From JBHJGM01 sp050331815 (GTDB taxonomy: Bacteria; Verrucomicrobiota; Verrucomicrobiia; Opitutales; JBHJGM01), in the NCBI GenBank assembly GCA_050331815.1, contig JBHJGM010000005.1, forward strand, positions 57,717 through 121,716: 64,000 nt of DNA, given 5' to 3'. The translations under genes were made by a program, and so were the position numbers. Shown piece after piece: positions 43,537-51,497 of the stretch (positions within the stretch are counted from its first letter, which is position 1; each line of letters starts with the position of its first letter). The notes below the pieces were generated by a model, which saw only the letters and a program-made list of their open reading frames with translations, was not told where the DNA came from and did no database searches.

Positions 43537-44406
43537 CTAAGGCAACTGGGGGTAGTCTTGAACCGAAGTATTCGTTGTAACGGCGTTAGGCTGCAAAGTG
43601 TCTTGGCCGCGGCGTTCGGCGAGACGCCGGCCCCAGCGATAACGGCCCCAGGTTGAGCCAAAGGCCAGCACCATTAAGCCCGTGGGCAGGGGCCAGCCGG
43701 TGGGTAACTGGGTCAGGGGAGCCAGGCCCTCAACGATGATCTGTACACCTAATATCACAGCCACTGCGCCCAGTCGCCACCCTCGGCGCGCCAGCACCGG
43801 TACTTTGCAGGGCAGGCCTTGCTGCCACAGGCCCAGATTCGCCAGCCAGGCCGCGATCAGCAAACCGCCGACAGCCAGCAGGAGCGGGTCCTGGATGGTT
43901 ACCCAGGCCAGGGCGCCCAGCACAATCGCTTCGCTGAGGATGTCCACGCCGCGGTCAAGCATGGCCCCGCGTGCGGTAGCGCGGTCGGCACGGCGGGCCA
44001 CCGCGCCATCGAGCGTGTCAAAACAGGCGTGCAGCAACAGCAGCCAGAGCGCCCAGACCCACCAACCCTGCAGCAGTGCGCCAGCGATCAGCGCGGCGGC
44101 GCAGAGGCTCCCGGCGGTCAGTAACGAGGGCGCGACGCCGCGAACGGCGAGGCGGCCGGCCAGCGGGGCCAGCGCCACGTAAGCAGGCGCGATCAGGCCC
44201 GACTCCACGAAGCGGCCTTCCTCGCCAACCAAACGCACTGTATCCTCCGGCGGCAGCGGGCGACGTTGCCAGCGAGCCCAGAGCGCACACAGGCTCAGCG
44301 CACTGGCCAGGGCGAACAGAAAGGACAGGGTTGGATGCAACCAGGGCACGGCAAGTTCAGTCAGAGTGAAACCGCGTAAACAAAAGCCGTCCTTGCGATG
44401 GGTCAA
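43537..44406 (-). CDS. CDP-alcohol phosphatidyltransferase family membrane protein
   Basis: The product is up to 289 aa from a TTG at 44406; a GTG at 44349 (270 aa) directly precedes the first helix and may be the true start. The family signature D-x2-DG-x2-AR-x8-G-x3-D-x3-D is exact in the segment starting FDTLDGAVARR. Six to seven membrane helices are visible. Such enzymes transfer a phosphatidyl or other phospho-alcohol group from a CDP-linked donor at the inner membrane, as in phospholipid or phosphatidylinositol synthesis. The acceptor alcohol cannot be told from sequence. It is divergent from the ATP-grasp gene. Confidence 0.87.
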   Translation of the reverse strand: MTHRKDGFCLRGFTLTELAVPWLHPTLSFLFALASALSLCALWARWQRRPLPPEDTVRLVGEEGRFVESGLIAPAYVALAPLAGRLAVRGVAPSLLTAGSLCAAALIAGALLQGWWVWALWLLLLHACFDTLDGAVARRADRATARGAMLDRGVDILSEAIVLGALAWVTIQDPLLLAVGGLLIAAWLANLGLWQQGLPCKVPVLARRGWRLGAVAVILGVQIIVEGLAPLTQLPTGWPLPTGLMVLAFGSTWGRYRWGRRLAERRGQDTLQPNAVTTNTSVQDYPQLP

Positions 44407-44543
44407 GCCCCTGAACCTGAAGGAGTTTTGAGCGAATCATTGCGTTTTCCTCAACGCCTCCCAACAGTTTATTCACGCTCAGGTTTTCGGTTTGAGGCAT
44501 GTCTCCTGCTTAGACCGAGCGCAAACTTCGCCCCCATTGGCTC

Positions 44544-45983
44544 ATGGTTTTTGAAGGATATCAGACGGACGGCTTTTTCGATGAAATGTTCACCGAGGGC
44601 GGCGAACTGCGTTCGCACTACAAGCGTATCTATGAGCGCTTCAACTCGCTGACGCCGGACGACTTTGCCTCCAAGGCCTCAGCGGTGGACCTCTCGTTCA
44701 TGCGTCAGGGCATCACGTTCACGGTTTACAACGACGACCGCGGCACGGAGCGCATATTCCCGTTCGATCTGGTACCGCGCGTTATCCCGGCCGCCGAGTG
44801 GACCCACCTGGAGGAGGGCCTCAAACAGCGAATCACTGCGCTGAATCTGTTTCTACACGATGTTTACCACGATCAGAAAATCGTCAAGGACGGCGTGGTA
44901 CCGCGCGAGATCCTACTTTCGGCCAAGCACTTCCGGCGCGAGTTCATGGGCTTCAACGTGCCCAACGACATATATATCCACATCTGCGGCACGGATTTGA
45001 TCCGCAGCGACTCGGGCGAATACCTCGTGCTGGAGGACAACGCCCGCTGCCCTTCCGGCGTTTCCTACATGCTGGAGAACCGCACCGCCATGCGCCGGGC
45101 CTACCCGAACCTCTTCCCGAAAATCGGCGTGCGCCGCCTGGACACCTACGCCGAGGACCTGCTCAAGACCTTGAAGTACATCGCCCCCGACGGCTCGGAA
45201 AATCCGCGGGTTGTCCTGCTGACTCCGGGTATGTACAACAGCGCGTACTTCGAGCACTGCTTCCTGGCCCGCTCGATGGGCATCCCGATCGTGGAGGGAC
45301 GCGACTTGGTCGTGAAGGACTTTCAGGTGCTCATGCGCACGGCCAAGGGCCTTCAGCCGGTCGATGTGATCTACCGCCGCATCGATGACGATTTCATCGA
45401 CCCGAGCGTCTTCCGAAACGACTCTGTGCTGGGCGTGCCGGGGCTGGTGAACGCCTGTCGGGCCGGTCGGGTGGCTCTGGCCAATTCCATCGGCACGGGC
45501 TGCGCGGACGACAAGGTGATGTATTACTACGTGCCGCGTATTATCAAATACTACCTCGACCAGGATCCGATCTTAAACAACGTCGAGACCTACCTCGCTT
45601 ACGAGGAAACCGATCGGAAATTCATCCTGGAGAACCTCGACAAGCTCGTGGTCAAGGCTGCCAACGAAGCCGGCGGTTACGGCATGCTGATGGGGCCCTG
45701 GGCCAGCCAGGAGGAGATCGACAAGTTCCGCGATCTGGTCACAGAGAACCCGCGCAACTACATCGCCCAAAAGCCGATCAAACTCTCGCGCCACCCCACC
45801 TGGGTCGAAGATCATTTCGAAGGACGTCACGTCGACCTGCGCCCCTACATTCTTTATGGCGACAAGATTCGCATCGCTCCCGGCGGGCTGACCCGGGTGG
45901 CCCTGCGCAAGGGCTCGCTGGTGGTCAACTCCTCGCAGGGCGGCGGCTCGAAGGATACCTGGGTTCTCCACGGCGATGAATAG
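44544..45983 (+). CDS. Circularly permuted ATP-grasp type 2 protein (former DUF404/DUF407)
   Basis: The product is 479 aa, typical of the family. Conserved stretches are YNSAYFEHCFLARSMGIPIV, LEDNARCPSGVSYMLENR, YRRIDDDFIDPSVFR, IGTGCADDKVMYYYVP and VKAANEAGGYGMLMG, the last being the ATP-binding lobe. The C-terminal RHVDLRPYILYG and GGLTRVAL parts are also conserved. By analogy with other ATP-grasp ligases it is expected to form amide or peptide-like bonds with ATP. It is followed at 48 bases by an alpha-E gene and then a transglutaminase-like gene, the standard trio seen in many phyla. The product of the pathway is not known. Confidence 0.93.
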   Translation: MVFEGYQTDGFFDEMFTEGGELRSHYKRIYERFNSLTPDDFASKASAVDLSFMRQGITFTVYNDDRGTERIFPFDLVPRVIPAAEWTHLEEGLKQRITALNLFLHDVYHDQKIVKDGVVPREILLSAKHFRREFMGFNVPNDIYIHICGTDLIRSDSGEYLVLEDNARCPSGVSYMLENRTAMRRAYPNLFPKIGVRRLDTYAEDLLKTLKYIAPDGSENPRVVLLTPGMYNSAYFEHCFLARSMGIPIVEGRDLVVKDFQVLMRTAKGLQPVDVIYRRIDDDFIDPSVFRNDSVLGVPGLVNACRAGRVALANSIGTGCADDKVMYYYVPRIIKYYLDQDPILNNVETYLAYEETDRKFILENLDKLVVKAANEAGGYGMLMGPWASQEEIDKFRDLVTENPRNYIAQKPIKLSRHPTWVEDHFEGRHVDLRPYILYGDKIRIAPGGLTRVALRKGSLVVNSSQGGGSKDTWVLHGDE

Positions 45984-46031
45984 CGCACTCCCGCCCGCCA
46001 CTCACCTGCAAACACCTGCCCGCTTTTTGTC

Positions 46032-47042
46032 ATGATGCTTTCCCGTGTAGCCGACTCCTTGTATTGGTTGAGCCGATACATCGAGCGCAGTGAAAACCTG
46101 GCCCGCCTCCTGGAGGTCAACCAGCAGCTCATGCTGGACTTTCAGGAAACCGACGACCTCAAGCTCAAGGCGCACTGGGAGCCCATCCTGCGTTCCGGCG
46201 GGGACGAGGCGCTCTTCAACTCGCTCTACGACTTTGCCGATGCGACCAACGTGACGGACTTCCTCACGTTCAACACGCAGAACCCGGAAAGCATCCTGTC
46301 CTGCATTTTTGCCGCGCGCGAAAACGCCCGCATGATCCGCGACCAGATATCGGCCGAGATGTGGGAGACCGTGAACCGCCTCTACCTCTTCCTGCGCTCG
46401 AACAACGCGCGCAAGGTCTGGGAGTCCGGCAGCTACGACTTTTTTGAGGAGATCAAGCACAGCTCGCACCTCTTCCAGGGGCTCACCGACAGCACCTTCT
46501 CGCGTGAGGAAGGCTACGACTTTTTGCAGTTTGGCAAATACCTGGAGCGCGCCGACCGCACCGCGCGCATCCTCGACCTGAAGTACCACATCTTGCTGCC
46601 CAGTCTCAGTGATGTGGGCGGAGCCGTGGACGTGGCCCAGTGGCAGGCGGTGCTGCGCTCGGCCAGCGCGCTGGAAGCCTATCACCGCATCTATGTTGCC
46701 GACGTCGTGCCCTGGAAAATTTCCGAGTTTTTGATCCTCTCGGAAACGTTTCCACGCTCCATCCGCTTCAGTGTAAAGGCGATCGATCACTTCCTGCACC
46801 ACATCTCCGGCACGCCCTACAACCAGTTTTCCAACGAAGCCGAGCGGCTCAGCGGGCGCCTGCTGAGCGAATTGACCTACGGCTCGGTCGAGGAGATTTT
46901 CCGCCGCGGGCTGCACGAGTACCTCGGCGAGATCGAGGAGCGACTGCAGGGGATTCACGCTGCGGTCTACAAGACCTACATGTTCCATCCGCCGGTTGAC
47001 ATGGCCGCGGAGATTCAGCAGCAGCAACAACAACAGCAGTGA
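46032..47042 (+). CDS. Alpha-E domain-containing protein (former DUF403) with polyglutamine tail
   Basis: The product is 336 aa and almost entirely helical. The family start MLSRVADSLYWLSRYIERSE is present, as are AARENARMIRDQISAEMWE and FGKYLERADRTARILDLKY. It is always found beside a circularly permuted ATP-grasp gene and probably forms a complex with it or supplies a second catalytic site. The last residues are an uninterrupted run of eight glutamines encoded by mixed CAG/CAA codons. An alternative start one codon later (46035) is possible. Confidence 0.92.
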   Translation: MMLSRVADSLYWLSRYIERSENLARLLEVNQQLMLDFQETDDLKLKAHWEPILRSGGDEALFNSLYDFADATNVTDFLTFNTQNPESILSCIFAARENARMIRDQISAEMWETVNRLYLFLRSNNARKVWESGSYDFFEEIKHSSHLFQGLTDSTFSREEGYDFLQFGKYLERADRTARILDLKYHILLPSLSDVGGAVDVAQWQAVLRSASALEAYHRIYVADVVPWKISEFLILSETFPRSIRFSVKAIDHFLHHISGTPYNQFSNEAERLSGRLLSELTYGSVEEIFRRGLHEYLGEIEERLQGIHAAVYKTYMFHPPVDMAAEIQQQQQQQQ

Positions 47043-47075
47043 CCGCAGGCCCGCCCGCCGTTGTTGTTGTTCTTG
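47026..47075 (+). terminator. Inverted repeat formed by the polyGln codons and a GTT run
   Basis: The CAACAACAAC stretch inside the polyglutamine codons is complementary to GTTGTTGTTG at 47060-47069, giving a possible 10-bp stem followed by TTCTTGTTT. It might attenuate transcription between the alpha-E and transglutaminase genes. It could also be a chance effect of two simple repeats. Confidence 0.3.
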
Positions 47076-47125
47076 TTTAAACGCTCCCTGACCGAGCCCT
47101 GACTTTGCCTGTTTTCCCCGTCTCG

Positions 47126-47974
47126 ATGAAACTCCGCATCCACCACCGCACGGCCTACACCTATCAGGCCAACGTGGCTGACAGCTTCAACGAAGTGCGC
47201 CTGCAACCCTTCAACGCCGATGGGCAGCAGTTGCAGTCGTTCCAGTTGCAGGTGACCCCGTGGGCTACCCTTAATAGCTACCTCGATTTTTACCTCAACG
47301 TGGTGCATTTCTTTGAGGTCGGAAATCCGCACAACGCGCTCGTCATCGAGGCATTTTCCGAAGTTGAAACCTTTGCGGACACACGCGGCGAGCCCTATGG
47401 CCTTTTCCCGCGCACCGATCTGTCCCAGGCGGCGATGGGCGAGAACTTTCACGATTTCCTGACCGAGTCGGATCTGATCACGTTGGGGCCGGAACTGCGC
47501 TGGTGTGTCGAGCAGGCCATTCCCCAGCCCACGGTCGACGTGTGGGAAGCCGTCACCTTGATCATGCACTGGATTTTCCACAACTTTCAGTACAATCCGG
47601 TCGCCACGCACGTGAACTCCCGGCCTGAGGAGGTGATCAACCTGCGCGCGGGCGTCTGCCAGGACTTCGCGCATCTGATGATCGGCATGTGCCGGGTCAC
47701 CCACGTGCCCGCGCGCTATGTCAGCGGCTACTTTTTTGACGACACCCGCGACCCTGCCGACAACACGCAGGCCTCGCACGCCTGGGTCGAAGCGTACCTG
47801 CCCAATTACGGCTGGCTAGCGCTCGACCCCACGCACAACCGCACTTGCAGCGTGCACTATGTGAAGATCGGGGTGGGGCGTGATTATCGGGATATTCGGC
47901 CGGTTTCTGGCACTTATCGAGGTACCGATCAGCGCTGGATGGAGGTCGATGTGCGCGTCGAACCGGCGCCGTAA
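47126..47974 (+). CDS. Transglutaminase-like cysteine protease family protein
   Basis: The product is 282 aa from the ATG at 47126 (a TTG at 47105 is less likely), because MKLRIHHRTAYTY is the usual family start. The N-terminal ~150 residues are the bacterial transglutaminase-like N-domain. The catalytic triad is visible: Cys in GVCQDFAHLM, His in SHAWVEAYLP and Asp in ALDPTHN. Members act as peptidases or amidases more often than as crosslinkers. Its place after ATP-grasp and alpha-E genes suggests that the three make, trim or transfer a peptide-like product. No signal peptide is seen, so the action is cytoplasmic. Confidence 0.93.
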   Translation: MKLRIHHRTAYTYQANVADSFNEVRLQPFNADGQQLQSFQLQVTPWATLNSYLDFYLNVVHFFEVGNPHNALVIEAFSEVETFADTRGEPYGLFPRTDLSQAAMGENFHDFLTESDLITLGPELRWCVEQAIPQPTVDVWEAVTLIMHWIFHNFQYNPVATHVNSRPEEVINLRAGVCQDFAHLMIGMCRVTHVPARYVSGYFFDDTRDPADNTQASHAWVEAYLPNYGWLALDPTHNRTCSVHYVKIGVGRDYRDIRPVSGTYRGTDQRWMEVDVRVEPAP

Positions 47975-48110
47975 GCGGGTGCTCACCCAGCCGGTCGCTT
48001 ATTGATAGCGGGAGTTTCTTCTCACGCTAGCTGTCGTAAGTCATTGAGCCTCAGAGCTGTTTCGAAAAATTAGCTATGCGTAAAATATAAGTCTTTCCAA
48101 AGGATAGCTT

Positions 48111-48159
48111 GGGGTGCTATTGTAAGCACCACCTACCCTTAGGTAACACCCCTTTACCT
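48111..48159 (+). promoter_or_regulatory. Structured leader with overlapping hairpins before the 48253 gene
   Basis: Three stems are visible: GGTGCT (48113-48118) with AGCACC (48125-48130); ACCTA (48131-48135) with TAGGT (48140-48144); AGGTAA (48141-48146) with TTACCT (48154-48159). The last two share bases and exclude each other. The region is about 100-140 bases upstream of the ATG. Whether it regulates anything is unknown. Confidence 0.3.
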
Positions 48160-48252
48160 TTTGCTCTTTATCTCCAACCCATTCGGTGTGTCGGCTCCGC
48201 AGTTTGCGAACGGTGCCGTCGCGCTTTAACCACACGCCTGTTACTCCGTGCT

Positions 48253-50262
48253 ATGAAAAAATATACGCGTTTGCTCCGCGCGGGTTTTGCCGCGGCAGCC
48301 ATGCTCGGCCTCAGCCCGCTCTCCGCCCAGATTCTCTTCCTCGATTTCGAGGGAGAAACCGTGGGTGCCCTCTTTGACGATACCACCACCGATTTTGGCT
48401 TCCCGGACGACAATCAAGGGGACAATAACAACACCACCTTCGAGATTACAGGTGGCCCTAACGGCAGTGCTACCATTGTTGACGTCGCTGGCGACAAGAA
48501 GCTGGCTTTTGTATCCGGTACGGGTGACCCCACTTTTGAGGACCTTACGATTTCCTTCGGCGGGGGCGGCTTTGATGGCTCCTTGATCTTCGATATGACT
48601 ACCTTTGCTGACGGCGTCTTGGGCTTCAGCGAAATCGATGCCTCGGGCGATTTGGTGACGACTGTGCCGGGCGCTTTCCGGGTGTTCGTACTAGGCACCA
48701 ACCAATCCACCATTTTGATCGAAGACGATGGTGTCCGCATGACCGGTTTCTTCAGCGATGTTGGCAAGGTGTTCTATTCAGATGTGGGCTTCGTGGATAC
48801 ACTCGAGCCGGGCGTGGAGTACCAAGTCAGCGTCATCATCGACTCTAACAACAACCAGGTATCGGTGGCCATCGACAGCTTCATTATCATCAACCGCGTG
48901 AGCCCGAATACCGGTTCAATAGCTGGTTTCGGTGAAACCCGGATCGGACGCCAGAACACTAACACAACCGGCGATGCGACGATTCTGGTCGATAACATCA
49001 CCCGTCCCGGTTTCCCGTTTGTGCAGTTCCCCGCTACCGATGCCGTCGCCTTTGACCAAAGTGACATCGATGATGCCAACGGCAATTCCGGCAACGAGGC
49101 CGTCGGGGCTGACTTCACCAGCGACGGTGCGGATCTCGTAGGCACGGCAGCCTTCGATTTCGATACGGTGCAATCCGGTCTGGAAGGCTTCAACACCAGC
49201 ATCTCCGAAGTGGGCTGGAATGGCCGCTGGGAAGGCGAAGGTACCTCCGACGGGACCTTCGGTTTGTTTGTGGGCGTCAACGGCAACACGAGCCCGGACC
49301 GCATCAACGCTTCTCCGGAAATCATCAACAACAAAGGCGGCACGCACACCTACCTGTTCATGCTGCCGAAGTCGGCTTTCAGCGTCGACCAGGGTGTACC
49401 GTTTGCCTTTGACGGCAGCACGTCCTTGTCACTCTTCCGCGAGTTTGTGAATGTGCAGATTGGTCCGCCTAGCCCCTTCATGACCGACTCCAGCCTCGTC
49501 ACCCGTCGCCAGAACTGGGTCGTGCGCAACGGCACCGAGTACTACATCGACCGCAACAGCCTCAACGAAGGCAACTTTGGCGTGGTCTCCCTGACCGACC
49601 CGAACAACCAGAACTGGGAACTGGTCGACCCGACCACCCCAGAAGGCTTCGCGGCTCTCGAGGTCGACAACACCGGCGGTAGCACCTTCACCTTTGACGA
49701 CGTCACGGGCGTGGGCTGGCTTGTTGAGCTTACGGTCAGCACGGATACCACGGACGACCTCATTCAGGTCTTTGACCAGATCGAAAGCTTCACCATCAAC
49801 ATTGGTGGCTCCTTGACCGAACTCGGCTACTTCGAATGGATCAGCCAGTTTGTTGACCCGACCAGCGACCCGACCGCGGCGCGCGACTTCGACCTCGACG
49901 GCGACGGTTGCACCAACGTGGAAGAGTTCATGTTCGGCGGTGACCCGACCGACCCGGATTCGAAATTCATCTTCCAGGACTTCGTCATCAGCGAAGGCGA
50001 GATGTACCTCTTGCTCAGCGTGCGCCAGAACTCCAGCAGCGGCGAGGTCGTGGACTTCGAAGCGGGTGATGACCTGACTGTTGAAACCAGCTTTGCCGGA
50101 TTCGACGAAGTCGATGGTACGGTGCTCGCGCTGAAGGAAGCCATCGTCGAGAACAACGTGATTCAGCAGGACTTCCGGGTGGTGATTGCCCGGGCGGCGA
50201 ATCCGTTTGGCTCGCAGGATATCGACCTGATCCGGGCCAAGGTGGAAGCCCCGCTTCCATAG
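48253..50262 (+). CDS. Large secreted protein with acidic-loop C-terminal domain
   Basis: The product is 669 aa. The ATG at 48253 gives the signal peptide MKKYTRLLRAGFAAAAMLGL, cut near LSAQ; the open frame from 48109 adds no signal-like or family sequence. The first ~250 residues look like a lectin/LamG-like jelly roll (LFLDFEGETVGALFDD, ILVDNITRPGF). The middle part is beta-rich. At ~590 the acidic Ca-binding-like loop FDLDGDGCTNVEEFMFGGDP appears, followed by a ~95-residue terminal beta domain. This is the same C-terminal layout as in the proteins encoded at 4842 and 8305, though much more diverged. There is no PEP-CTERM. Its function is unknown; binding to glycans or matrix is a guess from the fold. 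Confidence 0.78.
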   Translation: MKKYTRLLRAGFAAAAMLGLSPLSAQILFLDFEGETVGALFDDTTTDFGFPDDNQGDNNNTTFEITGGPNGSATIVDVAGDKKLAFVSGTGDPTFEDLTISFGGGGFDGSLIFDMTTFADGVLGFSEIDASGDLVTTVPGAFRVFVLGTNQSTILIEDDGVRMTGFFSDVGKVFYSDVGFVDTLEPGVEYQVSVIIDSNNNQVSVAIDSFIIINRVSPNTGSIAGFGETRIGRQNTNTTGDATILVDNITRPGFPFVQFPATDAVAFDQSDIDDANGNSGNEAVGADFTSDGADLVGTAAFDFDTVQSGLEGFNTSISEVGWNGRWEGEGTSDGTFGLFVGVNGNTSPDRINASPEIINNKGGTHTYLFMLPKSAFSVDQGVPFAFDGSTSLSLFREFVNVQIGPPSPFMTDSSLVTRRQNWVVRNGTEYYIDRNSLNEGNFGVVSLTDPNNQNWELVDPTTPEGFAALEVDNTGGSTFTFDDVTGVGWLVELTVSTDTTDDLIQVFDQIESFTINIGGSLTELGYFEWISQFVDPTSDPTAARDFDLDGDGCTNVEEFMFGGDPTDPDSKFIFQDFVISEGEMYLLLSVRQNSSSGEVVDFEAGDDLTVETSFAGFDEVDGTVLALKEAIVENNVIQQDFRVVIARAANPFGSQDIDLIRAKVEAPLP

Positions 50263-50313
50263 GCTGAGTGTAACAGTCAGAACCTGTCTGGCTGATTACG
50301 CCGCGCGAATCTT

Positions 50314-50351
50314 GAAAAGCCCCCTTCGGCGGATGCCGAAGGGGGCTTTTC
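50314..50351 (+). terminator. Strong rho-independent terminator of the 48253 gene
   Basis: GAAAAGCCCCCTTCGGC (50314-50330) and GCCGAAGGGGGCTTTTC (50335-50351) form a perfect 17-bp stem with a GGAT loop, 51 bases after the stop codon. The T-run is part of the stem. It could also act leftward. Confidence 0.88.
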
Positions 50352-50617
50352 GCGTAGTTAAAAGGCTGCGCTGAGTCTCTCCGCAACATTGACCAAGCGC
50401 CCCCCTGCGATTCTTGCAGTACGCGAAGCTGGTTGCGAATGGAGGCTGCGTACTATCCGGCAAAGCGCACCCGAAAAACATCAGGTGGCGCTCCAACGCT
50501 TTGCGTCCAGGGCCGCAGGCTGCTCGGATCCGGGTTGCGCAGCTGCGAGATTCGAGGGCTACGCTATGGCCGTAGCACGCGCCCTCATTAACCGCCGCTC
50601 GGTGAGCTGGAGACGTT
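50352..50617. other. Convergent intergenic gap, no gene seen
   Basis: This 266-base stretch between the terminator at 50351 and the end of the leftward glycosyltransferase gene has open frames in several phases, but none resembles a protein family. No repeat or RNA gene was recognised. Confidence 0.4.
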
Positions 50618-51490
50618 TTAGAGGTACTGGTCGAGCCCGTCCTGCGCGCGAACAAAGCCAGCTGCCTTGCGTTCCTCGTAGACGCGTTCGTTGTCGTCGA
50701 GGTTGGCGCGGCTGAGCAGCGGGTGCTCCTGGTGGTAGATGAGGCAGCGCTGACAGATGCGCTGGCGCGTCAGGCCGAGGTTTTCGGCGCGCATCATCAG
50801 GTCGGTGTCTTCAAAGCCCCAGCCTTCGAAGCATTCGTCGAAGCCATTGAGCTTGATCAGGTCATCGCGCCAAAAGGACAGGTTGGCTCCGCAGGGGCTG
50901 GCGTTGGTTTCCCAGGATTCGATGCCGGGAAAGCGGAAGGCCGCTTTTTTCGGATAAACGTAACCGCGCAGCACGCCAAGAATGCGCCCTGGCAGCGAGA
51001 TGTCGAAGCGGTCGAGCGCCGTTTCGTCGATGTAGGCCCGGCCTCCGGAAATGTAGTGCCCGGTTTTGAGGAGCTTGCGGTGGTCGCCGATAAAGCGCCG
51101 GTGTGGCAGGCAATCGCTGTCGGTAAAAACCACGATATCGCTGGTGCATTGGGCGATCGCCTGGTTGAGCACGCGGCTGCGACGGTAGCCCTTGTCATCT
51201 TGCCAGACGTGCCTGAGCACGGGCACGTCCGAGACGCTGGCCAGAAAGGCGTCGATGTTTTTACGTGTTTCGTCGGCGCTGCCGTCGTCAGCGATGATCA
51301 GCTCAGTGGGTTGCGGCTTCAACTCGCGCACGGCCTCCAGGCTGCGCTGAAGGTAATCCCACTTGTTGTAAGCCGTAATGATAAATGCCACCGTCGGTGC
51401 CGCGTGGGTACCGTTTTGCGAAAGGTCTGCCGCAGGCATGGCTTGGCTCGGCTTTGCCTGGGCTGGCCGCTCTGAGTGTTGAAGACTCAC
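50618..51490 (-). CDS. Family 2 glycosyltransferase (galactosyltransferase-like C-terminus)
   Basis: The product is 290 aa from a GTG at 51490; an ATG at 51439 (273 aa) is the other option. The GT-A fold is visible: VAFIITAYNKWDYLQRSLEA, ELIIADDGSADET and the metal-binding VVFTDSDCLPH. The C-terminal part has GFDECFEGWGFEDTDLMMRA, the GT7-like acceptor segment often found in chondroitin- or galactosyl-transferring members. It has no membrane helix and acts in the cytoplasm on a nucleotide-sugar, building a surface glycan or glycolipid. It starts 7 bases after the acetolactate synthase stop, so the two genes are probably co-transcribed despite unrelated roles. Confidence 0.9.
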   Translation of the reverse strand: MSLQHSERPAQAKPSQAMPAADLSQNGTHAAPTVAFIITAYNKWDYLQRSLEAVRELKPQPTELIIADDGSADETRKNIDAFLASVSDVPVLRHVWQDDKGYRRSRVLNQAIAQCTSDIVVFTDSDCLPHRRFIGDHRKLLKTGHYISGGRAYIDETALDRFDISLPGRILGVLRGYVYPKKAAFRFPGIESWETNASPCGANLSFWRDDLIKLNGFDECFEGWGFEDTDLMMRAENLGLTRQRICQRCLIYHQEHPLLSRANLDDNERVYEERKAAGFVRAQDGLDQYL

Positions 51491-51497
51491 TCGGAGT

